A stretch of 64,000 nucleotides of DNA from Roseobacter sp. MH60115 (GTDB taxonomy: Bacteria; Pseudomonadota; Alphaproteobacteria; Rhodobacterales; Rhodobacteraceae). The stretch covers positions 44,725 through 108,724 of the forward strand of contig NZ_JADOBQ010000008.1 of NCBI RefSeq assembly GCF_015644665.1. The letters run 5' to 3'. The notes under the pieces are model-generated. The model worked only from the letters and a program-made list of their open reading frames with translations, was not told the origin of the DNA and searched no databases. Shown here piece by piece: positions 18,160-26,526 of this stretch (its first letter is position 1; the number at the start of each line of letters is the position of its first letter). The position numbers were made by a program, and so were the translations under genes.

Positions 18160-18914
18160 GCTGCTTCCTCCGCGCCGACGATGAGGCCGAGGACCTCCTG
18201 ATTATTGCTTTGTGCGGTCTCGACAACGCCCGCACATTGGCCACGCCGCTGCACATGAATGCGGTCGGAGACCTCGAAGACATCATCCAGCGAATGGCTG
18301 ATCAGGATGACGGCCAGTCCCTGCGCCTTCAGCGTCTGAATAAGCTTGAGCGTGCGTGCCGTTTCCTGCGGACCAAGAGCGGCGGTGGGTTCATCCATCA
18401 CCAGCACCCGCAACCCTTCGCTGTAAACGGCGCGGGCGATGGCCACGGCCTGCCGCTGTCCGCCGGACAGGCTCTCGGTCGGGGCATCGAGCGACTTGAG
18501 CTTCACGCCCAGCCGATCCATCAACACGCGTTCGGTCTCGGAGCGCATCTTTTTGTTGTCGAGCATATTGAGGCCGAGGACGTTCTTGGTCAGCTCATTG
18601 CCCAGAAACATATTGGCTGCCGGATCGAGATGATCGGCCAGCGCCAGCGTCTGATAAACAGCATCAATGCCCACCTCGATGGCTTCGGCGTGGCTTGCGA
18701 ATTCAATCTTTTTCCCGTCGAGGTAAATTTCCCCTTCGGTCGGTTGGTAGACGCCCGTCAGGATCTTGATCAGCGTGGATTTGCCCGCGCCGTTGTCACC
18801 GACAATTGCGAGCACCTCTCCGGGGTAAGCCGTCAGGTCGACACCTGACAACGCGGTCACACCGCCAAAGCGTTTGGTGATCCCTCGCATGTCTATGAGA
18901 GGTTGGTCTGTCAT
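18156..18914 (-). CDS. sugar ABC transporter ATP-binding protein, single domain (second CUT2 system)
   Basis: The start at 18914 (MTDQPLIDM) is preferred over a longer frame that reaches back to 19058. It is a single 252-residue nucleotide-binding domain: Walker A 'GDNGAGKST', Q-loop 'YQTLALADHLDP', signature 'LSGGQRQ', Walker B 'VLVMDEPTAAL' and switch 'LISHS'. Ribose-type ATPases are usually double; single-domain versions are known in fructose/xylose-like CUT2 systems. It overlaps its permease by four bases and follows the first system's binding-protein gene by 115 bases. Confidence 0.92.
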   Translation of the reverse strand: MTDQPLIDMRGITKRFGGVTALSGVDLTAYPGEVLAIVGDNGAGKSTLIKILTGVYQPTEGEIYLDGKKIEFASHAEAIEVGIDAVYQTLALADHLDPAANMFLGNELTKNVLGLNMLDNKKMRSETERVLMDRLGVKLKSLDAPTESLSGGQRQAVAIARAVYSEGLRVLVMDEPTAALGPQETARTLKLIQTLKAQGLAVILISHSLDDVFEVSDRIHVQRRGQCAGVVETAQSNNQEVLGLIVGAEEAA

Positions 18915-19029
18915 CGTTGCGTCTCCGGTCTGGGTTGGCGGGCGCCGCAAGGGGGCGACGGTCGCGATAGGGGATTGAACTTGGCCGGCCCCCGCTCCGT
19001 GTCGGAACGAGGACCGCGCCTGGGAGAAC

Positions 19030-20079
19030 TTACTGATTCCAGATCTTGGAATAGGCATCCCGGTACGGAATGTCGGGGTCGAACTGGTTGCTGTCGCCCA
19101 GTTTCGCCAGACCTTCCTGTGTCACCAGCGCAGGCGAGGTGATGTAGCCCGAGCAGGCCTCGCCCTGCACCGCGCGGTTCAGCTCGTCCACCAGCTGCCA
19201 CCCCTGCAGGTTCAGCGGCTCTGCCACGGTGATCGCCTGATAGCCGTTGGACCGGATACGCTGGAAGGCCGCCTCGGACCCATCCCCGGCAGAGCCTGCC
19301 TGCGGGCCCTTGTCGGGCGAGAACCCGGCCGCGGCCAGAGACGGGCCCATGAAGTCAAAGTAGAGATCGTTGATCGCCAGCGCATGTGTCCAGCTGTCGC
19401 CGTATTTCTGCAGCAGGCTCGTGGTCAGCGGCCCCATACGCGTAGAGGTATCGGCAATCGGCGTGTCCACATATTCCAGCACCTTGCCGCCCGCGGCTTC
19501 GACCGTCTCTTTCAGACGGTCCGCCTTGTCGATGGCGATCTGATAGGTGCTGTCGGTGAAGATCACCACGCCGATGTCTTTGCCGCCATCCTCAATCGCC
19601 CATTTTGCGGCCACTTCCGATACGGTCATCGCGTCCGTGGAGACATTCGCAAAGATGCCGCCCGGGGCATCGCAACCGATCACGGGGCCGGAGTGCCAGG
19701 CCACCATCGGGATGTTCGCTGAGACCACGCCCTCGAGAGCGGCCTGCTGTTCCACCGCGTCAAAGCCGTTGATGATGATGCCGTCGGGCTGCAAGGCCAG
19801 CGCCTGACCAATCGCGCCCGTGCGCCCCTGAATGGAACCTGCGCCGTCCAGCACGCGCACCTCCCAACCGATCTTGGCGGCAGCCTCTTCGACGCCTTCG
19901 GTCACGCCAAGGATGCCGCCGTTTTTCAGATCGCCCGCCACCACGACGATGGATTTACCCTCCGCCGCTGTCGGGCCGGTTGTCGGGCCGTCCCAGGCGC
20001 CTGCAGCAAAGGCTGGCGCGCTCAGCGCTGTCAGGATGGTCGTGGCCAATGCGGCCTTAATGAATGTTCTCTTTTGCAT
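19030..20079 (-). CDS. sugar ABC transporter substrate-binding protein (first CUT2 system)
   Basis: The start at 20079 follows GGGAGGAA and gives a signal peptide (MQKRTFIKAALATTILTALS, cleavage near AFA). The mature protein is a periplasmic-binding-protein type I domain of the RbsB family: 'KSIVVVAGDLKNGGILGVTE' as first strand, 'ALALQPDGIIINGFDAVEQQ' and 'TDSTYQIAIDKADRLKETVE'. It has 349 residues. It lies directly downstream of its permease, 27 bases away. The ligand is unknown, though the GntR-type operators upstream of the operon hint at a sugar acid or related hexose. Confidence 0.88.
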   Translation of the reverse strand: MQKRTFIKAALATTILTALSAPAFAAGAWDGPTTGPTAAEGKSIVVVAGDLKNGGILGVTEGVEEAAAKIGWEVRVLDGAGSIQGRTGAIGQALALQPDGIIINGFDAVEQQAALEGVVSANIPMVAWHSGPVIGCDAPGGIFANVSTDAMTVSEVAAKWAIEDGGKDIGVVIFTDSTYQIAIDKADRLKETVEAAGGKVLEYVDTPIADTSTRMGPLTTSLLQKYGDSWTHALAINDLYFDFMGPSLAAAGFSPDKGPQAGSAGDGSEAAFQRIRSNGYQAITVAEPLNLQGWQLVDELNRAVQGEACSGYITSPALVTQEGLAKLGDSNQFDPDIPYRDAYSKIWNQ

Positions 20080-20106
20080 GTTTTCCTCCCAATGCATGAT
20101 TTCAAT

Positions 20107-21129
20107 TCAGCGCTTTTCTGCGCCTTTGCGACGTTGCGCGTATCCCGCGATGCCGATGGCAACGAGCAGGGTCACGCCGTTAAAGAGCGGCTCGACCCAG
20201 AAGGATCCGCCAAACTGCTGAATACCCGAGATGCCAACGGCGAGGATCACCACGCCGACAATTGTCCCCCAGACGTTCACCCGCCCCGGTTTGATCGTGG
20301 TGGATCCCAGGAAGGCCCCGACCAGCGCGGGCAGCAGGAATTCCAGACCGACAGAGGCCTGACCGATCCGCAGCTTCGAGGCCAGCAGCACACCGGCCAG
20401 CGCCGTCATTGTGCCCGACGCGACAAAGGCGCCGATCACATATTTACGGGTTGGAATGCCGTTCAGCTGCGCGGCTTTCTGGTTTGCCCCGATGGCATAG
20501 AGGTAGCGGCCGATGGGCGTGTATTCGAGCACCACCCACATCACCACGGTGATCACCACGAGGTAGTAGGCGGTGATCGGCAGCCCGAAGACAAAGGTGG
20601 TGTTGAGCGCGTAAAAACCATCCGGCAGCAGCCCCACCATCTGACGCCCGCCGGTGTGCCACAGCGCCAGCGCATAGAGAACCGTGCCCGTGCCGAGCGT
20701 CGCGATGAAGCTGTCGATCTTGGCGACCTCCACCAGCAGACCGTTCAGGAACCCCGCCGTTGCGCCCAGCACCAGCACCACCGCCACGGCGATGGGCCAG
20801 GGCAGCCCGAGCATGGTCTGCAGGCTGATCGCCAGAATGTGCCACAGGACAATCCCGTAACCGACCGTCAGGTCAATCCGCCCGGCGGCCATCGGGATCA
20901 TCGCACCAAGGGACAGCAAGGCGATGATCGCCTTATCCGAGATGATGGCGCGCAGGTTCAGCATCGTCGGGAAGGTGTTCGGCAGCAGCACGGAAAACAG
21001 CCCGATCAGGAATATCGTCAGGATCACCAGACCGTAGACCGGCAGAAATCGGGTGATGCGTTTGCCCATGGGCAGGCCTTTCAGATCGGCCTTGGTGGGT
21101 TCCAGTGCGCTGGATTCAAGCGATTGCAT
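20107..21129 (-). CDS. sugar ABC transporter permease (first CUT2 system)
   Basis: A hydrophobic protein of 340 residues in the RbsC family, with 'SLGAMIPMAAGRIDLTVGYG' and the cytoplasmic coupling motif 'AIGANQKAAQLNGIPTRKY'. The N-terminal 20 residues are cytoplasmic and basic. The start overlaps the end of the upstream ATPase gene by 14 bases. The 'IDLTVGYG' stretch departs slightly from the usual 'IDLSVG', as expected within the family. Confidence 0.92.
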   Translation of the reverse strand: MQSLESSALEPTKADLKGLPMGKRITRFLPVYGLVILTIFLIGLFSVLLPNTFPTMLNLRAIISDKAIIALLSLGAMIPMAAGRIDLTVGYGIVLWHILAISLQTMLGLPWPIAVAVVLVLGATAGFLNGLLVEVAKIDSFIATLGTGTVLYALALWHTGGRQMVGLLPDGFYALNTTFVFGLPITAYYLVVITVVMWVVLEYTPIGRYLYAIGANQKAAQLNGIPTRKYVIGAFVASGTMTALAGVLLASKLRIGQASVGLEFLLPALVGAFLGSTTIKPGRVNVWGTIVGVVILAVGISGIQQFGGSFWVEPLFNGVTLLVAIGIAGYAQRRKGAEKR

Positions 21130-22642
21130 CGACTGCGTCCTCTGTTTTCGAGATGTTTCCGGCGGAGGCGGATTGGATCAGGTTTTCCGTGGTCAGCCGG
21201 GTGCCACTCAACTCTTCGACGATGGCACCCTGACTGAAGACAATGGCGCGGTGGCAGACGGTCGCGATCTCTTCGAAATCGGTCGAGACGACGAGGATGC
21301 CAACACCATCGGCCAAAGCGCGGTTCAAAAGCGCGTAGATTTCGGATTTGGCGCCGACATCGACACCTGCCGTCGGGTCTTCACACATCAGCAATTTGCG
21401 TTTGGTGGCCAGCCACCTGCCGATCACCACCTTTTGCTGGTTACCGCCCGAGAGCGCCTCGATCGCCAGGGTCGGATCATTGGGCGACAGGCCCAGTTCA
21501 GCGCCGATGATCGCCGCCTGATCCGCCTCGGTCTTGGGCGACAGCATATTCAGCAGTTTGCGCCCGATCCCCTCGGGGTTGAGAAAAGTGTTCTCCCGGA
21601 TCGTCAGGCTCATGGCAACGGATTCCTCAGTCCGGTCCTTTGCCACCAGCCCGACACCGGAGTGCAACGCCTTTTGCGGGCTGGAGACATCCGGGGTCTC
21701 GCCGTTCAGCGTGACCTGCCCCGAAAAATCCTCCAGACCAAAAAGCGCGCGGGAAATCGCCTCGTGCCCTGCCCCGCGCAAGCCGACAAACCCGACAACC
21801 TCGTTGCGGCGCAATTCGAAATCCAGCGGGCCGACACCGGCGACACGGAAGTCTTTCAACGTCAGGATAGGCGCGCCCGGCGCCTCCGCACCCTTCACCG
21901 TTTCGCGCGTCTTGCGCCCGACGATCTTCTGCACCAGCTCTTCCGGGGTCGTATGCGCGATGCTGCGCAGACCCACCATCGCCCCGTCGCGCAGCACGGC
22001 CACACGGTCGGCAATCTGGAAAATCTCGTCGAGACGGTGGCTGACATAGATCATGCCGACCCCACGGTCCCGCAAAGGACGCAGGGCGCGGAAAAGCCGC
22101 TCAACCTCATCCGCTGGCAAAGACGCCGTGGGCTCATCCAGCACCAGAAATTCGCTGTCCACCGCCAGCGCCCGGGCAATCGCCACCAGTGACTTTTCCG
22201 TCCGGGTCAGGTCCTCGACCCGCGTGGTCGGATCGAAATCGCAATCCACCTTCTTGAGCGCCTCGACCGCGAAACGCTCCACATCGTCCCATTTGATCAG
22301 GCCGTTCTTGCGCGAGAAACCGAGCGCAAGCGAGATATTCTCCGCCACGGTCATCCATTCGATCAGGCCAAGATCCTGGTGAATGAAGGCAACCTTCTGG
22401 CGCTCTCCGAAACCGGCTGTCTTGTGCTGGTAAGCAGTGCCATCGATCATCACGCGTCCGGCGTCCGGCGTGTGGATGCCGCCGAGGACTTTGATCAGGG
22501 TCGACTTGCCCGCGCCGTTTTCGCCCAGCAGGGCAACGATCTCGCCACGCGCAACGGAAAGCGACACATCCTTGAGCGCATAGGTCCCGCCAAAATGCTT
22601 GTCGATACTATCGAAAAACAAACCTGACTGCAGGTTTTGCAT
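21116..22642 (-). CDS. sugar ABC transporter ATP-binding protein, double domain (first CUT2 system)
   Basis: The start at 22642 has GGGAGGAG six bases upstream; an earlier start at 22669 is less likely. This is a 508-residue RbsA-like fusion of two nucleotide-binding domains. The first has Walker A 'GENGAGKST' and Walker B 'FLVLDEPTASL', with a degenerate signature ('LTRTEKS' in place of LSGGQ). The second has the usual degenerate Walker A ('GLRGAGHEA') but a good signature 'LSGGNQQK' and 'LLMCEDPTAGVD'. This asymmetry is normal in CUT2 ATPases. It is the first gene of the leftward transporter operon. Confidence 0.92.
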   Translation of the reverse strand: MQNLQSGLFFDSIDKHFGGTYALKDVSLSVARGEIVALLGENGAGKSTLIKVLGGIHTPDAGRVMIDGTAYQHKTAGFGERQKVAFIHQDLGLIEWMTVAENISLALGFSRKNGLIKWDDVERFAVEALKKVDCDFDPTTRVEDLTRTEKSLVAIARALAVDSEFLVLDEPTASLPADEVERLFRALRPLRDRGVGMIYVSHRLDEIFQIADRVAVLRDGAMVGLRSIAHTTPEELVQKIVGRKTRETVKGAEAPGAPILTLKDFRVAGVGPLDFELRRNEVVGFVGLRGAGHEAISRALFGLEDFSGQVTLNGETPDVSSPQKALHSGVGLVAKDRTEESVAMSLTIRENTFLNPEGIGRKLLNMLSPKTEADQAAIIGAELGLSPNDPTLAIEALSGGNQQKVVIGRWLATKRKLLMCEDPTAGVDVGAKSEIYALLNRALADGVGILVVSTDFEEIATVCHRAIVFSQGAIVEELSGTRLTTENLIQSASAGNISKTEDAVDAIA

Positions 22643-22681
22643 TTGGCTCCTCCCAAGCTCGGACCTCAACTCCCCCGTTGA

Positions 22682-22750
22682 GTTACCCGTAACATTTCGT
22701 TAGCATCCATGAGGAATGCAGCCTCTGTCAACCTTTAAGTTACCCGTAAC
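22682..22750. promoter_or_regulatory. two GntR-like operators in the divergent promoter of the transporter operon and LacI-family gene
   Basis: GTTACCCGTAAC occurs twice, at 22682-22693 and 22739-22750. Each is a perfect inverted repeat of GTTAC around CC. They lie 57 bases apart (start to start) between the leftward ATPase gene and the rightward regulator gene. The sequence is close to the GntR operator family (TGTTACCGGTAACA). The arrangement suits repression of both divergent promoters, possibly with DNA looping. Binding by the adjacent regulator is inferred. Confidence 0.75.
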
Positions 22751-22764
22751 ATAAACGCGTCCGA

Positions 22765-23802
22765 ATGGATAAAAAGAACAACAAAAACAATAAGGTGAGC
22801 CTCAGTCAGGTGGCTGAGGCCGCAGGCGTGTCCAAGATGACGGCGAGTCGCGTGTTGCGGGGCGAGGGGGGGTATTCGGAAAAGACGCGCGTCAAAGTGA
22901 TGGCGCAGGTCGACCAGCTTGGATACCTGCCGAATCGCCTGGCGACCGTCTTTGCCGGTGACAAGAACTCGACCTTCATCGGGGTCTCCATTCCGGACCT
23001 CGGGAACGAGGTATTTTCCCAGGTGCTGGAAGGCATCGACCGCAAGCTCGGCACCTTCGGGCATCAATCCGTTCTGGGGCTTACACAGCACACGCTGCAG
23101 GAGGAGGAGGACTGGATCAAGACCGTCCTCTCCTGGCAGCCCGCGGGCCTGATCCTGACCGGGCGGTACCACTCGGCGCGCGCCGCCGACATGCTGCGCA
23201 ATGCCGGTATTCCCATCGTCGAAATCTGGGATCTGAACTCCAGCCCGCTCGATATGAGCGTCGGCATCAACCACTTTGACAGCGGCTTTGACATGGGGCG
23301 GTATCTGGTGGGATGCGGGTATCGGAAGATCGGATATGTGGGCACATCGCACGATACGGCGAATGCGGCCACGACCCGGCTGGACGGTTTCTGCAAGGCC
23401 GTGGAAGGCGGGGGTGGAGAGGTCACCCGGCAGCTCTGCCTGCACGATACCGCAACCTACTATCCGGGCTACTACGGGACAGAGCAGCTACTCGCCTCCG
23501 CCAAGGATATCGAATGCATCTTTTACCAGAACGACTCCATGGCGTTTGGGGGTCTGCAATACTGCAGTGCCAAGGGGTTGGAGGTGCCCAGAGATATCGG
23601 AATTGCCGGCTGGGGAGACCTGCCCGTCGCCTCCGTCCTGTCAAAGCGGCTTACCTCGATGCATGTGTCGCACCTGAAACTGGGTCAGGCCGCTGCAGAA
23701 ATGATGATGGCGCGCCTGTCCGATGAACCGGTGCCATCCTGTCGCGATATCGGTTTTCGCCTGATCCCCGGCTCCACGGTGCGGACCGCGCACAAAAGCT
23801 AG
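22765..23802 (+). CDS. LacI-family regulator of the GntR subtype (transporter operon)
   Basis: This 345-residue protein has an N-terminal helix-turn-helix ('SLSQVAEAAGVSKMTASRVL') and the LacI hinge ('LGYLPNRLA'), followed by a sugar-binding-like effector domain. 'GIPIVEIWDLNSSPLDMSVG' is typical of the gluconate-repressor (GntR) branch of the family. An unusual Asn/Lys-rich leader (MDKKNNKNNK) precedes the HTH. It is divergent from the CUT2 operon and has the two GTTACCCGTAAC operators just upstream, so it probably represses both. Its 3' end overlaps that of the opposing regulator gene by four bases. Confidence 0.9.
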   Translation: MDKKNNKNNKVSLSQVAEAAGVSKMTASRVLRGEGGYSEKTRVKVMAQVDQLGYLPNRLATVFAGDKNSTFIGVSIPDLGNEVFSQVLEGIDRKLGTFGHQSVLGLTQHTLQEEEDWIKTVLSWQPAGLILTGRYHSARAADMLRNAGIPIVEIWDLNSSPLDMSVGINHFDSGFDMGRYLVGCGYRKIGYVGTSHDTANAATTRLDGFCKAVEGGGGEVTRQLCLHDTATYYPGYYGTEQLLASAKDIECIFYQNDSMAFGGLQYCSAKGLEVPRDIGIAGWGDLPVASVLSKRLTSMHVSHLKLGQAAAEMMMARLSDEPVPSCRDIGFRLIPGSTVRTAHKS

Positions 23803-24806
23803 CTGGTCTCGCCCGGCACCAGCTGGGAGCCGACGTCGATGATCCGCGTCTCAAGCGGCTGCTCCGCGTCCACGACATCATGCAGCAATGAGACCACCTG
23901 CTCCCCGATCTTCCGGGCGTGCACGTTGACGGTCGTGATCCTAGGATGCGCAACCTCCGCCACTTCAAACCGGCCAAAGCCGGTGATCGCCAGATCGCCG
24001 GGCACATCTATTCCCTGCCTCTGGCACGCGCTCAGACAGCCGAAAGCCACCGGATCAGACACACAGACCAGCGCGTCATACTTGCGCAGATCCGCACCGA
24101 TCTCGGCGACCGCGCGGGCGCCATGGCGCATGGACACCGGTGCAGGGCCCGCGTCAATCATCGATACCTCGGGCAGGCCCAAAGCGGCGGCCGTATCCAC
24201 GACCCCTTGTCGGCGTGCCGCCCCGCGCATGTCCGCGCCGCTGGAAGCCCCGACGAAAGCCAGCTTGCGCCGCCCGGTGTCTGCCAGATGCCGCACGACA
24301 TGCGCCATGGCTTCGGCATTCGAGAACCCGACGACATGCCCCAAGGGCTCCGACGGCAGATCCCACATCTCGATCACCGGCAAGCCCCGCGCCAGGACCA
24401 GATCGCGCGTGGTCTGCGTGTGGTAACCGCCGGTCAGAACCAGTGCCTCGGGATTGCGGGTGAGAAGCTGACGCACCAGCTCCTCCTCCTTGCCCGCGCG
24501 ATAGTTCGTACTGGCCAGCAGAAGCTGACTACCCGACCCGCTCAACCCATCCGACAACGCGCGAAAGGTCTCTGCGAAATTCGCATTGTTGATCGACGGC
24601 AGGGTTACCGCAACAAACCCGCTGCGCTGGGTGCGAAACGCCTGCGCGGTCGTGTCGTAGATGTAGCCCAGATCATTCGCCGTCTGGCGGATCAGCGCCC
24701 GCGTTTCGGCATTGACCGTCCGATCATCGCGCAGCGCACGCGACACTGTCATCGGCGACATGCCGACCTTGCGCGCCACGTCCCGCATGGTGATGCGCGC
24801 ATTCAT
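23799..24806 (-). CDS. LacI-family regulator of the GntR subtype (gluconate operon)
   Basis: A 335-residue repressor with the HTH 'TMRDVARKVGMSPMTVSRAL' and the effector-domain stretch 'LPVIEMWDLPSEPLGHVVG', which is characteristic of gluconate repressors. It starts seven bases after the preceding gene, making it the fifth and last gene of the leftward idnO-gntK operon. It therefore probably controls its own operon through the tandem GTTACCGATAAC sites at 27333-27358. It is clearly a paralogue of the regulator encoded tail-to-tail with it, but differs in sequence and leader. Confidence 0.9.
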   Translation of the reverse strand: MNARITMRDVARKVGMSPMTVSRALRDDRTVNAETRALIRQTANDLGYIYDTTAQAFRTQRSGFVAVTLPSINNANFAETFRALSDGLSGSGSQLLLASTNYRAGKEEELVRQLLTRNPEALVLTGGYHTQTTRDLVLARGLPVIEMWDLPSEPLGHVVGFSNAEAMAHVVRHLADTGRRKLAFVGASSGADMRGAARRQGVVDTAAALGLPEVSMIDAGPAPVSMRHGARAVAEIGADLRKYDALVCVSDPVAFGCLSACQRQGIDVPGDLAITGFGRFEVAEVAHPRITTVNVHARKIGEQVVSLLHDVVDAEQPLETRIIDVGSQLVPGETS

Positions 24807-24812
24807 TGGCCG

Positions 24813-25145
24813 TCAGGCCCGGTATTCATGGCGTTCGGTGACATGGTGATGAATACGCCCGTCAAAGAATTCCTCTACGATCTGACCCGTGACGTCTTTA
24901 GACTGAAATCGCGCGGGGCTGTCCAGCGCCGCCGTCATCGCCGCGGCGTCAGGGTAGCTGATGGCGAGGATCAGCGGAAACTCGGGCGCGCCCTCGTCCC
25001 GGTAATCACTGAACATCACCCGCACATCACTGTTCCCCGGGAATTGGGTCCACAAGGGGACAAGACGCTCTTTGACGGCGGCGCGGAACGCCTCCGTCTT
25101 GCCGGGTTTCACCGCTCCTTCAAACAACGCAAATCGCGTAATCAT
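24813..25145 (-). CDS. small EthD-like dimeric alpha-beta barrel protein, 110 aa
   Basis: The ATG at 25145 overlaps the stop of the upstream gene (ATGA). The sequence begins 'MITRFALFEGAVKPGKTEAF', a first strand and helix typical of ferredoxin-like dimeric barrels (EthD/stress-responsive types). It ends with a His-rich strand ('DGRIHHHVTERHEYRA'). Such proteins often serve as small isomerases, lactonase-like enzymes or accessory proteins in sugar and aromatic pathways. Position inside the gluconate operon argues for a role in sugar-acid metabolism. Exact role unknown. Confidence 0.7.
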   Translation of the reverse strand: MITRFALFEGAVKPGKTEAFRAAVKERLVPLWTQFPGNSDVRVMFSDYRDEGAPEFPLILAISYPDAAAMTAALDSPARFQSKDVTGQIVEEFFDGRIHHHVTERHEYRA

Positions 25146-26029
25146 GCCTCTGGCTCCTCTTTTGCCCCTTTGAAAAACTCCATCACGGCGGCCTGGTCTT
25201 CGCCACCCCACCCGGCCGCAGTCAACATGCGATGGATCTCGGCGCAAAGCGCCGTCATCGGCATCGACGTCCCGGTCTGCCGCGCCAGATCATTCACCGC
25301 GTTCAGGTCCTTGACCATATTATCGATCCGGCCCGTGCGCCGGTAATCCTTGGTGGCAAAGCGCGGCAGGTATTCCTGCAAGAGCGCGCTGTCCGCGCGT
25401 CCGCCCTTCAGCGCTTGCGGTATTTTCTCCGCGTCGACACCGGCATCCAGCGCCAGTTGCGTGGCCTCGGCCACCGCGAGAAAGCCAAGACCGCAGAGCA
25501 CCTGATTGATCAGCTTGGTTGTCTGCCCCGCCCCGGACGGTCCCATATGGGTGTAGTTCGAGGCGACATGTTTCAACGCCTGATGCGCCCGTTCAACATC
25601 GCTCGCCTCCCCCCCGGCCATCAGCGTCAGCTCGCCGATCAGCGCCTTGGGCGCACCGCCCGACAGCGGGCTATCGACCCAGGCCAGACCACGCTCGGCT
25701 GCCATCTTGGCAAAATTCCGCGTGGCATCCGGTTCAATCGATGACATGTCGATGATCACCGTGCCCTCCTGGGCACCCTCGACGATCCCGTCCTTGCCAA
25801 ACGCCGCCAGCCCCACGATGCGCGAGGCGTTCAGACTGGTGATCACAAAATCCACATCCCGTGACGCCTCTGCCGCAGAGGCCGCGGCAACCGCCCCCTT
25901 CGCCACCAGCGCCGCAACCTTTTCGGTGTCGAGGTCAAAGACGTTCAGGCGATTGCCCGTCTCCAACAGCCGGGTGCCAATGGCCCCGCCCATGGCCCCT
26001 GCCCCGATGAGGGCAATCTTTTCGCTCAT
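25142..26029 (-). CDS. NAD(P)-dependent beta-hydroxyacid dehydrogenase (6PGDH-like)
   Basis: The start at 26029 overlaps the gntK stop by four bases. The 295-residue protein has the Rossmann motif 'IALIGAGAMGGAIGTRL', the family substrate signature 'DSPLSGGAPKA' and the catalytic-lysine segment 'GPSGAGQTTKLINQ'. These define the group containing tartronate-semialdehyde reductase, 3-hydroxyisobutyrate dehydrogenase and related enzymes. Setting in a gluconate operon suggests a sugar-acid or hydroxyacid substrate, but the exact one cannot be read from the sequence. Confidence 0.9.
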   Translation of the reverse strand: MSEKIALIGAGAMGGAIGTRLLETGNRLNVFDLDTEKVAALVAKGAVAAASAAEASRDVDFVITSLNASRIVGLAAFGKDGIVEGAQEGTVIIDMSSIEPDATRNFAKMAAERGLAWVDSPLSGGAPKALIGELTLMAGGEASDVERAHQALKHVASNYTHMGPSGAGQTTKLINQVLCGLGFLAVAEATQLALDAGVDAEKIPQALKGGRADSALLQEYLPRFATKDYRRTGRIDNMVKDLNAVNDLARQTGTSMPMTALCAEIHRMLTAAGWGGEDQAAVMEFFKGAKEEPEA

Positions 26030-26526
26030 ATCATGGTTCCTCTGACATAACTTTCCGACTGTGCGACTACATCCCGATAGGGGCGCGCGATGTCGATTTC
26101 CCTGCCCCACTCCCCTGCTTCCAGGTGCTCCAACGTGGCAAACTGACTGTCGAGCAGGCTGGTCGGCATAAAATGGTCCGCGCGGGATGACACGCGCCTG
26201 GCCAGCACCTCTGGTGACGCGTCCAGATGCAGGAAATGCACGGGCTCAGGCACCTCCGCCCGGATCATGTCGCGGTACTTCTTTTTCAGCGCGGAACAGC
26301 CAATCACCACCCGCCCGTCGTGATCGGCCAACCGGCGCCCGACCTCGGCAAGCCAAGGTGCCCGGTCCGCGTCATCCAACGGTTTCCCGTGCGACATCTT
26401 GCGGATGTTCGCACTCGGGTGCAGATCATCTCCATCGATGAAGTCCATCTGACACAGCGCTGACAGCGCCATCCCGATGGAAGACTTGCCGCACCCCGAA
26501 ACACCCATGAGCACATAGCACCGCAT
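26026..26526 (-). CDS. gntK: gluconokinase
   Basis: Start MRCYVLMGVSG at 26526 overlaps the idnO stop (ATGA). At 166 residues it has the size of GntK/IdnK. It shows the P-loop 'GVSGCGKSS', the substrate segment 'FIDGDDLHPSANIRKM' and 'GKPLDDADRAPWL', 'CSALKKKYRD' and 'FLHLDASPEVLARRVSSRADHFMP' in two parts. The enzyme phosphorylates D-gluconate to 6-phosphogluconate. All family-specific motifs are present, so the call is firm. Confidence 0.95.
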   Translation of the reverse strand: MRCYVLMGVSGCGKSSIGMALSALCQMDFIDGDDLHPSANIRKMSHGKPLDDADRAPWLAEVGRRLADHDGRVVIGCSALKKKYRDMIRAEVPEPVHFLHLDASPEVLARRVSSRADHFMPTSLLDSQFATLEHLEAGEWGREIDIARPYRDVVAQSESYVRGTMI

